The notes beneath the pieces were generated by a model. It ran no database searches, had not been told where the DNA came from, and worked only from the letters and a program-made list of their open reading frames with translations. Shown in pieces: positions 53,280-62,199 of a DNA stretch of 64,000 nt. The translations under genes were made by a program, and so were the position numbers. The DNA comes from Schaalia odontolytica (GTDB lineage Bacteria > Actinomycetota > Actinomycetes > Actinomycetales > Actinomycetaceae), in assembly GCF_009730335.1 (NCBI RefSeq), contig NZ_CP046315.1:806001-870000 (forward strand), written 5' to 3'. Each line of letters opens with the position of its first letter. Position 1 is the first letter of the stretch.

Positions 53280-53378
53280 ACCTCCCAGTATGCGCCCCTC
53301 GTGGTAGGTAAGCGCGCTGCGCGAACGGAAATGCGTGTGCGCGCGAGTATGCTGAGGGGTGAACGAAAAGGAGGGACC

Positions 53379-54863
53379 GTGGCCGACACTCAGGAACAGC
53401 CGCGATGGAAGCTATCCGACCTCATCGGCAGGCTCTCAGCTGCCCTGCCGTCGAAACACGCAGATGAACCCGCACCCGCGCCTGTCATGGTGTCCGTGCG
53501 CGAGGAACACGAGGATGAGCGCGACGTGGCAGCTGCCGTCCCGCGTACCCTCCGTGTGGCCGCAGCGATCTCGTGGCGCACTCTGGTCGTCGCCGGCCTG
53601 GTCTTGGCTGTGCTGTGGGGCATCGCGCGCCTGACGATCGTCATCATGCCGGTCGCGATCGCGCTGACGGTGGCGGTGCTTCTCGAACCCCTCGTCTCCT
53701 GGATGCGCCGCCGCCTGCACTTTCCCTCGTCGCTGGCCGCAACTGTCGGTCTGCTGGTCTTCTTCGCTGTCGTTGCTGGTGCGCTGAGCCAGGCTGCCGC
53801 CGAACTTATCCAGCAGGTCCCGCAGCTGGCCTCGGAGGCCGCGGACGGCTTCCGCAAGTTGCTCGACGCGATTGTGCACAACGAGTTCCTGCAGGACGGC
53901 CCTCTCAAGATCGATACGACTGTCCTGACGGCCGCGGCCGAGCAGCTACGTTCCGAGCTGGTGAACTGGCTGAATAGCAATAAGGAAACGCTGGCGACCG
54001 GTGCCCTGAGCATCACCTCGTCGGTGGGTACGCTGGCGACCTCCGGCCTGACGATGCTCTTCTGTCTATTCTTCTTCCTGAAGGAGGGGCGCTCGATCTG
54101 GCTGTGGTGTGTGCGCCTGCTGCCCGCCCCCGCCCGCGTTCCCGTCCACGAGAGCGCGATCCGCGGTTGGGCAACTTTCGGCTCCTACGTGCGCACACAG
54201 ATCCAGGTGGCGGCCATCGACGCGATCGGTATCGCGCTGGGCGCATTCTTCCTGGGCGTGCCCCTGGCCATCCCGATCGGTGTCATCACCTTCTTCGCTG
54301 CGTTCGTGCCGATTCTGGGCGCCCTGACCTCCGGCGTCATCGCGGTGCTGGTGGCGGCCGTGAACGGTGGCTTGACGAAGGCGATCATCATGCTCGTCAT
54401 CATCCTGGTTGTCCAGCAGGTCGAGTCCAACATCCTGCAGCCGTTCATGATGTCGAATGCCGTCTCCCTGCACCCCGTCGCCGTCATGCTTGTCATCACC
54501 GCCGGTTCCGCGATCGCGGGCATTGCGGGCGCGGTTTTCTCGGTGCCGATCGCCGCCTTCATCAACGCGACCGTCATGTACCTGCACGGGTATGACCCGA
54601 TGCCCGAGCTGGCGACCGCCGAGGATCGCCCGGGTGGCCCTCCGGGCATGCTCGAGGAGAAGATCGCCGCCTCCTACGCGGGTAAGCCGGATACGCGCCC
54701 GTACGTTGCTCGTGAGGAGTTGAGTGAGGACGAGGTCGTGGCGTCCGTGGATCTTCACGTCGAGGCCCGTGTCGAGTCGGAGGGGGACGCGACCCAGGAG
54801 GAAACACCGGCTGATGAGAAGCAGAAGCCGGGAGAGCCTCCGACACCCCACGTGGAGGTGTAA
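53379..54863 (+). CDS. AI-2E-family (TqsA/PerM-like) transporter
   Basis: A 494-residue membrane protein of the autoinducer-2-exporter-like family, which also includes Na+/H+ antiporters, so the substrate is uncertain. Soluble N-terminus of about 65 residues; paired spans near 68-105; a helical extracytoplasmic segment (AAELIQQVPQLASEAADGFR); and the C-terminal membrane half containing GLTMLFCLFFFLKEGRSIWL, FFLGVPLAIPIGVITFFAAF and PILGALTSGVIAVLVA with the usual P-x-x-G. An acidic, Glu-rich tail of 80 residues ends the protein. The GTG start at 53379 follows AAAGGAGG, an excellent ribosome site. Confidence 0.9.
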   Translation: MADTQEQPRWKLSDLIGRLSAALPSKHADEPAPAPVMVSVREEHEDERDVAAAVPRTLRVAAAISWRTLVVAGLVLAVLWGIARLTIVIMPVAIALTVAVLLEPLVSWMRRRLHFPSSLAATVGLLVFFAVVAGALSQAAAELIQQVPQLASEAADGFRKLLDAIVHNEFLQDGPLKIDTTVLTAAAEQLRSELVNWLNSNKETLATGALSITSSVGTLATSGLTMLFCLFFFLKEGRSIWLWCVRLLPAPARVPVHESAIRGWATFGSYVRTQIQVAAIDAIGIALGAFFLGVPLAIPIGVITFFAAFVPILGALTSGVIAVLVAAVNGGLTKAIIMLVIILVVQQVESNILQPFMMSNAVSLHPVAVMLVITAGSAIAGIAGAVFSVPIAAFINATVMYLHGYDPMPELATAEDRPGGPPGMLEEKIAASYAGKPDTRPYVAREELSEDEVVASVDLHVEARVESEGDATQEETPADEKQKPGEPPTPHVEV

Positions 54864-54891
54864 GGCCTCCTCGCGAGCAGATGTAATGCGC

Positions 54892-54921
54892 AGCGGGTCC
54901 CACCAAGTGGTGGGACCCGCT
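54892..54921. terminator. Bidirectional hairpin between AI-2E gene and greA
   Basis: AGCGGGTCCCACC (54892-54904) and GGTGGGACCCGCT (54909-54921) form a perfect 13-bp stem around AAGT in the gap between convergent genes. Confidence 0.88.
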
Positions 54922-54974
54922 CATTGCGTGTCAGCTGTGCGCGCGAAGCCTCATGGGTCTACGCGCCTCTGAAC

Positions 54975-55454
54975 TCAGCCTTCGAAGGGCTTGGCGTCGA
55001 GGATCTCGACGTCGATCATGCGGCCCGTGGGGGCTTCGAAGGAGAGCTTGTCGCCGGCCTTGTGGCCGATGACCGCGGCGCCCAGGGGAGCCTGTGCGGA
55101 GAAGACCTGAATTCCCAGGTCACCGCCGGCGTCACGCGAACCGAGCAGGAACTTCTGCTCGCGGCCGGCCACCAGAGCCGTAACAACCATGCCGGGCTCG
55201 ACGATGCCGTCGTCGGCGGGGGTCTCGCCGACCTCGGCGTGCTCCAGCATTTCCTGGAGGGCCTGGATGCGGGTCTCGTTCATGGACTGCTCGTTGCGCG
55301 CAGCGTGGTAGCCGCCGTTCTCGCGCAGGTCGCCCTCCTGGCGGGCGGCATCGATGAGGCGCGCGATCTCGACGCGCTTGACCTCGACGCGCTCCTTCAG
55401 CTCGCTTGCGAGCAGGTCGTACTGGGCCTGCGTGAGCCACTGTGTGTCAGCCAT
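54975..55454 (-). CDS. greA: Transcription elongation factor GreA
   Basis: A 159-residue factor that enters the RNA polymerase secondary channel and stimulates cleavage of backtracked RNA. The N-terminal coiled coil carries the catalytic acidic tip in DAARQEGDLRENGGYHAARN (Asp and Glu near residues 42-45). The C-terminal FKBP-like domain ends APTGRMIDVEILDAKPFEG. The start ATG is at 55452-55454. TACACT (55519-55524 on this strand) is a plausible -10 element. Placement next to a hemolysin III gene and a prenyltransferase mirrors the arrangement in mycobacteria. Confidence 0.96.
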   Translation of the reverse strand: MADTQWLTQAQYDLLASELKERVEVKRVEIARLIDAARQEGDLRENGGYHAARNEQSMNETRIQALQEMLEHAEVGETPADDGIVEPGMVVTALVAGREQKFLLGSRDAGGDLGIQVFSAQAPLGAAVIGHKAGDKLSFEAPTGRMIDVEILDAKPFEG

Positions 55455-55569
55455 GGTTCCTCCAATGACGTGTCAGTAATCGAGCGCCGACACACGGGTG
55501 CCGGCGCGCATGGTGTCGAGTGTAGCAACATTGCGCCTGGCCACGGGTGCAGCCTGGCCGGGCGGCGCG

Positions 55570-56253
55570 TCAGGAATTCAGGACCGCCAGGTAGACGGCG
55601 ACGCAGTGGCAGGCCCACGCGGCGACGGTGAACGCGTGGAAGATCTCGTGGAAGCCGAACCAGGTGGGGGAGGGGTCGGGCTTCTTCGTGCCGTAGACGA
55701 CCGCGCCGAGCGTGTAGAGGACTCCTCCGGCGACGATCAGCCACACCACGATGGGGCCGCCGCCCGCCCACAGCTGGGGCAGATACCAGACCGCCACCCA
55801 CCCGAGTGCGACGTAGACGAAGGTGGTCAGCCAGCGCGGTGCGCTGGGCCAGAAGAGGTTGAGGAGGATGCCGGCGATCGCCCCTCCCCACACGACCGAC
55901 AGGAGAACAGTCGCGTCAAAGCGGTCCAGGAGTGCGATCGTGATCGGCGTGTAGGTGCCCGCGATGAGCAGGAAGATGTTGGAGTGGTCGAGGCGCTTCC
56001 ACATGATCTCCCAGCGCGGGGCCCAGTAGAAGCGGTGGTAGGCGGCCGAGACGCCGAAGAGGATGAGGGAACAGGCCAGGTAGACGGCGGATCCGATCTT
56101 CGTGGGGGTCGTGGGCGCCAGACAGACGAGGACGATGGATGCGGCCAGGGACAAAGGGGCGGCGGCCAGGTGTAGCCAGCCGCGCAGCTTCGGCTTGATC
56201 TGCACGAGCTGGCCCGAGAACCATTCCTTGGGCGTGAGCGATGCGATCCTCAT
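55570..56253 (-). CDS. Hemolysin III / TrhA-family membrane protein
   Basis: A 227-residue protein with seven hydrophobic segments and the PAQR-type metal-site pattern: SAAYHRFYWAP with RLDHSNIFLLIAGTYTPITI near residues 70-105 and GFHEIFHAFTVAAWACHCVA near the C-terminus, supplying Ser, Asp and His ligands. TrhA-type proteins affect membrane homeostasis; the hemolysin name is historical. It is divergent from the prenyltransferase gene at 56441. Confidence 0.92.
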   Translation of the reverse strand: MRIASLTPKEWFSGQLVQIKPKLRGWLHLAAAPLSLAASIVLVCLAPTTPTKIGSAVYLACSLILFGVSAAYHRFYWAPRWEIMWKRLDHSNIFLLIAGTYTPITIALLDRFDATVLLSVVWGGAIAGILLNLFWPSAPRWLTTFVYVALGWVAVWYLPQLWAGGGPIVVWLIVAGGVLYTLGAVVYGTKKPDPSPTWFGFHEIFHAFTVAAWACHCVAVYLAVLNS

Positions 56254-56440
56254 CTGTTCCCCCTGTCAATCTGTCAACATTTCTTACGAGTCCGTAGGTT
56301 ACTACGCCGTAACTTGTTGCGATAGGCGTGTTCTCGCTCTTCGAGAGTGCTTGTGTTTCCTTGCCGTCCTACGGCGCGATACCCTTAATGTCATAAGAGT
56401 ACGCCGCACCACGGGGTGCGACAGTAGCAGGAGGGACATC

Positions 56441-57202
56441 ATGGCCCAGTGGAACATGCTCTACGACATGTACGAGCGTCGCCTCAAAGCCGAGCTGTCT
56501 GACGCCGCCGTGCCCGCCCACATCGGCGTGATCCTGGACGGTAACCGTCGTTGGGCGAAGTCCCTGGGCGCGACCGCCTCGCAGGGACACCGCGCTGGCG
56601 CCGGGAAGATCAGCGAGTTCCTCCAGTGGTCCGACGACGCGGGTGTGTCGATCGTGACGCTGTGGCTCCTGTCCACCGATAATCTCTCGCGCGATGCCGG
56701 CGAGCTGGGCGAGCTGCTGCGCATCATCTGCGAGGCCGTCTCCCTCCTGGCGGACCAGGGGCGCTGGAAGCTGGCCGTCGTCGGCGACCTCTCCCTGCTG
56801 CCCGAAAAGGTGGCCGAGGACCTGCGTGCGTCCGTCGCGCGCACCGCCGGCGTGCAGGGAATGACCGTCAATATCGCGGTTGGCTACGGCGGACGACACG
56901 AGATTACCGAGGCCGTGCGATCCATGATGCGCGAGGCGTCGGCCCAGGGGCGCACCCTCGACGAGCTCGCCGACTCCTTCACGGACGCGGATATCACCGC
57001 GCACGTGTACACGAAGGACCAGCCCGACCCCGACCTCGTCATCCGTACCTCGGGCGAGCAGCGCTTGTCGGGCTTCATGCTGTGGCAGTCCGTGCACTCC
57101 GAGTACTACTTCTGCGAGGTCTACTGGCCGGACTTCCGCCGCGTCGACTTCCTGCGTGCCCTGCGCTCCTACGCGCAGCGGGAGCGCCGCATGGGCAAGT
57201 AA
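56441..57202 (+). CDS. Cis-prenyltransferase, probably short-chain (Z-farnesyl diphosphate synthase type)
   Basis: A 253-residue UppS-family enzyme. The first motif HIGVILDGNRRWAKSLGATA near residue 27 contains the catalytic Asp, followed by GHRAGAGKISEFLQWSDDAG and LWLLSTDNLSRDAGEL, and the pyrophosphate-binding DLVIRTSGEQRLSGFMLWQS near 205 with the final FCEVYWPDFRRVDFLRAL. Mycobacteria have two such enzymes, and the short-chain one (Rv1086 type) lies near greA and a hemolysin III gene. The same neighbours here suggest it makes Z,E-farnesyl diphosphate, the primer for decaprenyl phosphate, rather than being the long-chain enzyme. AGGAGGGA precedes the ATG at 56441. Confidence 0.9.
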   Translation: MAQWNMLYDMYERRLKAELSDAAVPAHIGVILDGNRRWAKSLGATASQGHRAGAGKISEFLQWSDDAGVSIVTLWLLSTDNLSRDAGELGELLRIICEAVSLLADQGRWKLAVVGDLSLLPEKVAEDLRASVARTAGVQGMTVNIAVGYGGRHEITEAVRSMMREASAQGRTLDELADSFTDADITAHVYTKDQPDPDLVIRTSGEQRLSGFMLWQSVHSEYYFCEVYWPDFRRVDFLRALRSYAQRERRMGK

Positions 57203-57233
57203 ACGCGCGCCAATCGTGCCGAGCGTTCGATGT

Positions 57234-57268
57234 ACGAGGCCGGACCCCGTTGTGGGGACCGGCCTCGT
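57234..57268. terminator. Bidirectional hairpin between prenyltransferase and kinase genes
   Basis: ACGAGGCCGGACCCC (57234-57248) pairs with GGGGACCGGCCTCGT (57254-57268) except for one A-A mismatch, around GTTGT. It lies between convergent stop codons. Confidence 0.88.
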
Positions 57269-57284
57269 CACGTGTGTGGCGATC

Positions 57285-58220
57285 TTAGGAGAGCTCGTGC
57301 GCCCAGGGAGGGTTCGCGCCCTTGCGCGAGACGGTCACGTCGGAGACGGCGCTGGCGCGGTCGATGATGGCGCGGACCTGCTCCTCGGGCAGGGCGCGCA
57401 GGGTCGCGCGCGCGTCGGCGCCGCGCAGGCCCATGCCCCACATGGCGTCGATCATGCCGCCCATGAAGGAGTCGCCCGCGCCGACCGTGTCGACGACCTT
57501 GACGTCGCTCGGTGTCTTCGTGAAGCGCACGCCCGAGGAGGTGACGGCGAGGCTCCCGTGCTTACCGTGTGTGACGACGACGAGCGAGACGCCCATGCCG
57601 AGCCAACGATCCACGACCTCGTCGATGGGCGCGCCGCCTGTCAGCCACTCGATGTCCTCGTCGGAGACCTTGACGACGTCAGCCAGGGCGATAAAACGCT
57701 CGAGGGAAGCGAGCGCCGCCGCGGGCTCGCCCATGATCGAGGGGCGCGCGTTCGGGTCGAAGCACACGAGCGCGTGCTCGCGGCCGCGGGTCAGCGCGTC
57801 GAGGACTGCGGAGGCGCCGGGCTCAATGATCGCGGAGATTGAACCGGCCTCGATGATCTGCGCGGTAGGCGGAACGGTGATTGGAGGAGCCGGCGCCCAC
57901 TCCAGGTCGAAGGTGTAGGAGGCGGCCCCCGACTCGTCCAGGCGTGCCAGCGCCGTCGACGTGTGCGAGGCACCGCGTGAGGCCCCGGTGACGTGCACGC
58001 CGGAATCGTACATGTGGAAGTCGATGAGACGGCCGCGCTCGTCCAGACCGATCCAGGTCGCCAGCGCCACCGGCCGGTCCAGACGCCCCAGCGTTAGGGC
58101 GACGTTCGCGGGAGAGCCGCCGGGGATCTCAACGGGGAAGTCGGGTTGCTCGTACGTGATGACGACGTCGATGAGCGCCTCGCCGATCGCGAGAATGTGG
58201 GGGCCAGATTGCACCGTCAT
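57285..58220 (-). CDS. PfkB-family carbohydrate kinase (fructokinase-like)
   Basis: A 311-residue ribokinase-fold kinase. The N-terminal GEALIDVVI is followed by IPGGSPANVALTLGRLDRPV near residue 32 (first PfkB signature region) and the C-terminal signature DTVGAGDSFMGGMIDAMWGM near 245 with the catalytic Asp and anion hole. KVSDEDIEWLTGG near 187 is the usual hinge motif. It phosphorylates a sugar, most likely fructose, but 2-keto-3-deoxygluconate or others are possible. No sugar transporter is adjacent. It is convergent with the prenyltransferase gene and not clearly in an operon with xseB. Confidence 0.9.
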   Translation of the reverse strand: MTVQSGPHILAIGEALIDVVITYEQPDFPVEIPGGSPANVALTLGRLDRPVALATWIGLDERGRLIDFHMYDSGVHVTGASRGASHTSTALARLDESGAASYTFDLEWAPAPPITVPPTAQIIEAGSISAIIEPGASAVLDALTRGREHALVCFDPNARPSIMGEPAAALASLERFIALADVVKVSDEDIEWLTGGAPIDEVVDRWLGMGVSLVVVTHGKHGSLAVTSSGVRFTKTPSDVKVVDTVGAGDSFMGGMIDAMWGMGLRGADARATLRALPEEQVRAIIDRASAVSDVTVSRKGANPPWAHELS

Positions 58221-58263
58221 GGCGTCTCCTCACCTGCGTGTGAGCGGATCTACAGAATGTACA

Positions 58264-58494
58264 TTAGCGTGCTTCGGGGGAGGGCGTGGAGGTGCGCTCA
58301 GAAAGACGAGCCTGGGCGCCGTCCAGGATCTGGGAACAGCGGGCTGCCAGGGCCTCGCCGCGTTCCCACATCGTGAGAGTGTCCTCAAGCGGGGCCTGAC
58401 CGCCCTCGAGGGTCTGGACGATGCGCACGAGCTCGTCGCGCGCCTCCTCGTAGCCGAGGGACTGGGGATCGGGGAGCTGGTCGTTCGTGGTCAT
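58264..58494 (-). CDS. xseB: Exodeoxyribonuclease VII small subunit
   Basis: A 76-residue, mostly helical subunit. The typical pattern SLGYEEARDELVRIVQTLEG, then LEDTLTMWERGEALAARCSQ and ILDGAQARL, is complete. It binds the large subunit XseA, whose gene lies immediately upstream on this strand (50-base gap), to form the single-strand DNA nuclease. The tail is short and Ser/Pro-rich. Confidence 0.95.
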   Translation of the reverse strand: MTTNDQLPDPQSLGYEEARDELVRIVQTLEGGQAPLEDTLTMWERGEALAARCSQILDGAQARLSERTSTPSPEAR

Positions 58495-58544
58495 TTGTGT
58501 TCCTTTGGGTGAGAGGTTCGGGGACGAGGCCGGGACCCTGAGTG

Positions 58545-59873
58545 TCAGGTGCCTGTGTTGGGCGCGTCCGCGGGAGGAGTGGGGTTGGTGGCACCCACGA
58601 CCTGGGCGACCATGCGGCCCGACGCGAGGATGCCTTCGATGAGGTCGCCCTTCTTGATCTGCGCCGAAGAGGTGATGAGCGCGCCGGAGGGAGTCTTCAG
58701 CAGCACGTAGCCGCGGTCCAGCGTCGCCTGCGGAGACAGGGCCGTCAGGGTCGCGCGCGAGCGAGTCAGCTGCTGGCGCTCTGAGGCGAGCCGACGCTCG
58801 ATCGCCGATCGCATCGCCGTGACCCGCTGCGTGAGGGCTACACGGTGCCCCTCGACGATCGCCTCCGGGCCTTGGAGCACCGGGCGTGACGCAATGAGCG
58901 TCAGGTTCGAGCGCTCTGTCGCCAGGCGCGCGCCCAGCGCCCCACGCATGCGGGTCAGCGCCTGAGAGATGCCGTCGTGCTCGCGGGCGCGGTCCGGCAC
59001 GATGCGGCGAGCCGCATCCGTCGGGGTCGAGGCCCGGTAGTCTGCGACCAGGTCCAGCAGGGGAGAATCCCCCTCGTGGCCGATCGCGGAGACGATGGGC
59101 GTGCGGGCGTCCGCGACGGCGCGCACGAGGCGCTCGTCGGAGAAGGGGAGAAGGTCTTCGACCGCGCCGCCGCCGCGCGCGATGACGATGACGTCCACGT
59201 CGTCCATGGCGTCCAGTTCGAGGAGGGCGCGGCCCACCTCGGGTACGCAGTGATCGCCCTGCACGGCGACCTCGCGGATCTCGAAGCGGGCGGATGGCCA
59301 GCGGTCCGACGCGTTCACGACCACGTCGTCCTTCGCCTTCGCGTTTCGTCCGCAGATCAGACCGATCGTGCGCGGCAGGAACGGCAGCGGTTTCTTGTGT
59401 GCATCCGAGAACAGCCCCTCTGCGGCCAGGCGGGCACGCAGCGCCTCAATCTGGGCCAGCAGATCACCCACGCCCTGGAGGTGAATCTCCGCGGCCTGCA
59501 GGTTGAGGCGGCCCGAGCGCTCCCAGAACACCGGCTTCACGCGCGTCACCACGCGCGCGCCCTCGGTGAGGGGCGTGGAATCCATGACGCCCGCCCACGC
59601 GGTCACCGTCATCGACGTGTCCGTCTCGAGGTCGCGCAGCGTCAAAAAGTGCATCTTTGCGCCCGGGCGTACCTTGTATTCGACGACCTGTCCCTCCACC
59701 CACAGGGGGCTCATGCGGTCCACGTACACCTTGATGTTCTCCGTCAGCCTGCGCAGCGGCCACGGATTATCCCGCGTCGTATCAGCCGCCTTCGTGGCGG
59801 GCGGACGAGGCTGGGACGAGCCGCCCGGAGGCGGCGCAGCATGAGTATCAGGCAATGTCACGCCACTCAGCAT
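58545..59873 (-). CDS. xseA: Exodeoxyribonuclease VII large subunit
   Basis: A 442-residue nuclease subunit degrading single-stranded DNA from both ends. The N-terminal OB fold (LRRLTENIKVYVDRMSPLWV, then VWVEGQ-type strand and MHFLTLRDLETD) is followed by the catalytic region PRTIGLICGRNAKAKDDVVV near 168, DDVDVIVIARGGGAVEDLLP near 225 and VSAIGHEGDSPLLDLVADYR near 260. A long helical coiled-coil part and the C-terminal LDRGYVLLKT near 398 complete it. I start at the ATG 59871-59873; a nearby downstream GTG is possible. It is divergent from ispH. Confidence 0.95.
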   Translation of the reverse strand: MLSGVTLPDTHAAPPPGGSSQPRPPATKAADTTRDNPWPLRRLTENIKVYVDRMSPLWVEGQVVEYKVRPGAKMHFLTLRDLETDTSMTVTAWAGVMDSTPLTEGARVVTRVKPVFWERSGRLNLQAAEIHLQGVGDLLAQIEALRARLAAEGLFSDAHKKPLPFLPRTIGLICGRNAKAKDDVVVNASDRWPSARFEIREVAVQGDHCVPEVGRALLELDAMDDVDVIVIARGGGAVEDLLPFSDERLVRAVADARTPIVSAIGHEGDSPLLDLVADYRASTPTDAARRIVPDRAREHDGISQALTRMRGALGARLATERSNLTLIASRPVLQGPEAIVEGHRVALTQRVTAMRSAIERRLASERQQLTRSRATLTALSPQATLDRGYVLLKTPSGALITSSAQIKKGDLIEGILASGRMVAQVVGATNPTPPADAPNTGT

Positions 59874-60002
59874 GCCACAGGAAAGTCCCCGCCGCGCTGC
59901 CGCAGCGTACGCCTGTCGACAGCCCCGGCCTCGTCGATGAGGAGCGTGTGGGATTGCCACGAGCGCGCGCACGCCCCGGGCCGCGGGCGCTAGGGTGGAC
60001 GC

Positions 60003-61070
60003 ATGAATGAAAACGTCGACCTGCGAGCCAGCGCCGAGACCCCCCTGCCCTCCTCCCACGGTGAGGGCAGCGGCCGCATCCTCTTGGCCGCCCCCCGCGG
60101 ATACTGCGCCGGCGTGGACCGCGCCGTCGACGTCGTTGAAAAAGCCCTCGAGCTCTACGGCGCGCCCGTATACGTGCGCAAGGAGATCGTCCACAACAAG
60201 TTCGTCGTCGAGTCGCTGACCAAGCGCGGCGCGATCTTCGTGCAGGAGACCGACGAGGTGCCCGAGGGTGCCCGCGTCGTGTTCTCCGCACACGGCGTCT
60301 CCCCGGCCGTCCACGAGGCCGCTGCCACCCGCCACCTCGCCACGATCGACGCGACCTGCCCGCTCGTGACCAAGGTGCACCGCGAGGCCGTGCGCTTCGC
60401 GAAGGAAGACTACGACATCATCCTGGTGGGCCATCAGGGCCACGAGGAGGTTGAGGGCACCTTCGGCGAGGCCCCCGACCACATCCAGGTCGTCGGCACC
60501 CCCGACGAGGTCGATAACGTCGTCGTGCGCGACCCCTCGCGCGTCGTGTGGATCTCCCAGACCACGCTCTCGGTCGACGAGACCCGCGAGACCGTCGACC
60601 GTCTGCGTCAGCGCTTCCCGCAGCTCATCGACCCGCCGTCGGACGACATCTGCTACGCCACCCAGAACCGCCAGGGCGCCGTCAAGCACATCGCGCCCCA
60701 GGTGGACGTCATGGTCGTCGTCGGCTCGGCGAACTCCTCGAACTCTGTGCGCCTCGTTGAGGTCGCGCTTGAGGCCGGGGCGGGCGCCGCCTACCGCGTC
60801 GACAAGGCCGACGAGCTCGAGGAATCCTGGTTCGAGGGTGCCCGCACCGTGGGCCTCACCTCCGGCGCGTCCGTGCCCGAAATCCTCGTGCGCGAGGTCA
60901 TCGAATGGCTACAGGAGCGCGGATTCCCCACCGTTGAGGTGGCCCGCACCGAAACCGAGTCCACGACCTTCGCGCTGCCCCGCGACCTGCGCGCCGACCT
61001 CAAGAAGGCCGGCATGGCGCCCGCGCGTCCCCACGCGCCCCGCGTCGCCGGGCCAAACCACACGAAGTAG
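60003..61070 (+). CDS. ispH: 4-Hydroxy-3-methylbut-2-enyl diphosphate reductase
   Basis: A 355-residue iron-sulfur enzyme forming isopentenyl and dimethylallyl diphosphate, the last step of the MEP pathway. The three cluster cysteines are seen in [14 protein letters not shown] near residue 37, [13 protein letters not shown] near 119 and [14 protein letters not shown] near 217. VFSAHGVSP and [11 protein letters not shown] are also typical. TAGGGT (59990-59995) lies 7 bases before the ATG, so the mRNA is probably leaderless. The N-terminal 25 residues are extra compared with many homologues. The prenyltransferase at 56441 would use its products. Confidence 0.97.
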   Translation: MNENVDLRASAETPLPSSHGEGSGRILLAAPRGYCAGVDRAVDVVEKALELYGAPVYVRKEIVHNKFVVESLTKRGAIFVQETDEVPEGARVVFSAHGVSPAVHEAAATRHLATIDATCPLVTKVHREAVRFAKEDYDIILVGHQGHEEVEGTFGEAPDHIQVVGTPDEVDNVVVRDPSRVVWISQTTLSVDETRETVDRLRQRFPQLIDPPSDDICYATQNRQGAVKHIAPQVDVMVVVGSANSSNSVRLVEVALEAGAGAAYRVDKADELEESWFEGARTVGLTSGASVPEILVREVIEWLQERGFPTVEVARTETESTTFALPRDLRADLKKAGMAPARPHAPRVAGPNHTK

Positions 61071-61107
61071 GGCAACACCACCGGGCCTGCTCCGATAGGA
61101 TGGGGGC

Positions 61108-62190
61108 GTGTCTCTTACTATCGGTATCGCCGGACTGCCCAACGTCGGCAAGTCCACCCTGTTCAACGCCCTGACCCGCGCGACCGTGCTCGCCGCGAAC
61201 TACCCCTTCGCGACCATCGAGCCCAACGTCGGCGTCGTTCCCCTGCCCGACCCGCGCTTGAACAAGCTCGCGGAGATCTTCGGCTCCCAGCGCATCCTGC
61301 CCGCCACCGTGTCCTTCGTGGACATCGCCGGAATCGTGCGCGGCGCCTCCGAGGGTGAGGGCCTGGGCAACCAGTTCCTTGCCAACATCCGTGAGGCAGA
61401 CGCGATCTGCCAGGTCACGCGCGCCTTCTCCGACCCCGACGTCGTGCACGTCGACGGCAAGGTGGACCCGGCCTCGGACATCGAGACCATCAAGACCGAG
61501 CTGATCCTCGCCGACATGCAGACGATCGAGAAGCAGATCCCGCGCCTCGAGAAGGAGGTGCGCGGCAAGAAGACCGAGCCGATCGTCCTCGAGACCGCGC
61601 GCCAGGCTCTCGAGCTGCTGGAGCGCGGCGAGCTGCTGTCCGGCCCCGAGGGCGCCAAGCTGGACCAGGACGCGCTGCGTTCCTTCCAGCTCATGACCTC
61701 CAAGCCCTTCATCTTCGTGTTCAACATGGACGCCGCCGAGATGGACAACGAGGAGATGAAGGACGAACTGCGCGCCCTCGTCGCCCCTGCTGAGGCCATC
61801 TTCCTGGACGCCCAGTTCGAGGCTGAGCTGGTCGAACTGGACGACGAGGACGCCCGCGAGATGCTCGCCGAGTCCGGCCAGGACGAGTCCGGCCTGGACA
61901 AGCTGGCCCGCGTCGGCTTCGACACCCTTGGCCTGCAGACCTACCTCACCGCGGGTGAGAAGGAAGCGCGCGCCTGGACGATCCACAAGGGCGACACCGC
62001 CCCCAAGGCCGCCGGCGTCATCCACACGGACTTCGAGAAGGGCTTCATCAAGGCCGAGGTCGTCTCCTTCGACGACCTGGTCGAGGCCGGCTCCATGGCC
62101 GCGGCAAAGGCCGCCGGCAAGGTCCGCATGGAAGGCAAGGACTACGTCATGGAAGACGGAGACGTCGTGGAGTTCCGCTTCAACGTCTGA
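61108..62190 (+). CDS. ychF: YchF/Obg-like ribosome-binding ATPase
   Basis: A 360-residue P-loop protein. The G1 motif GIAGLPNVGKSTLFNALTRA starts at residue 5, followed by ANYPFATIEPNVGVVPLPDP, the G3 region VDIAGIVRGASEGEGLGNQF near 72 and the NMDAAEM-type G4 near 210, which in YchF favours ATP. A coiled-coil insertion and the C-terminal TGS domain (ARAWTIHKGDTAPKAAGVIH to MEDGDVVEFRFNV) complete the protein. The start is GTG at 61108. TAGGAT at 61096-61101 gives an expected transcript start at the GTG itself, so it is probably leaderless. The decayed hsd locus begins 10 bases after its stop. Confidence 0.97.
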   Translation: MSLTIGIAGLPNVGKSTLFNALTRATVLAANYPFATIEPNVGVVPLPDPRLNKLAEIFGSQRILPATVSFVDIAGIVRGASEGEGLGNQFLANIREADAICQVTRAFSDPDVVHVDGKVDPASDIETIKTELILADMQTIEKQIPRLEKEVRGKKTEPIVLETARQALELLERGELLSGPEGAKLDQDALRSFQLMTSKPFIFVFNMDAAEMDNEEMKDELRALVAPAEAIFLDAQFEAELVELDDEDAREMLAESGQDESGLDKLARVGFDTLGLQTYLTAGEKEARAWTIHKGDTAPKAAGVIHTDFEKGFIKAEVVSFDDLVEAGSMAAAKAAGKVRMEGKDYVMEDGDVVEFRFNV

Positions 62191-62199
62191 GGGGAAGAA

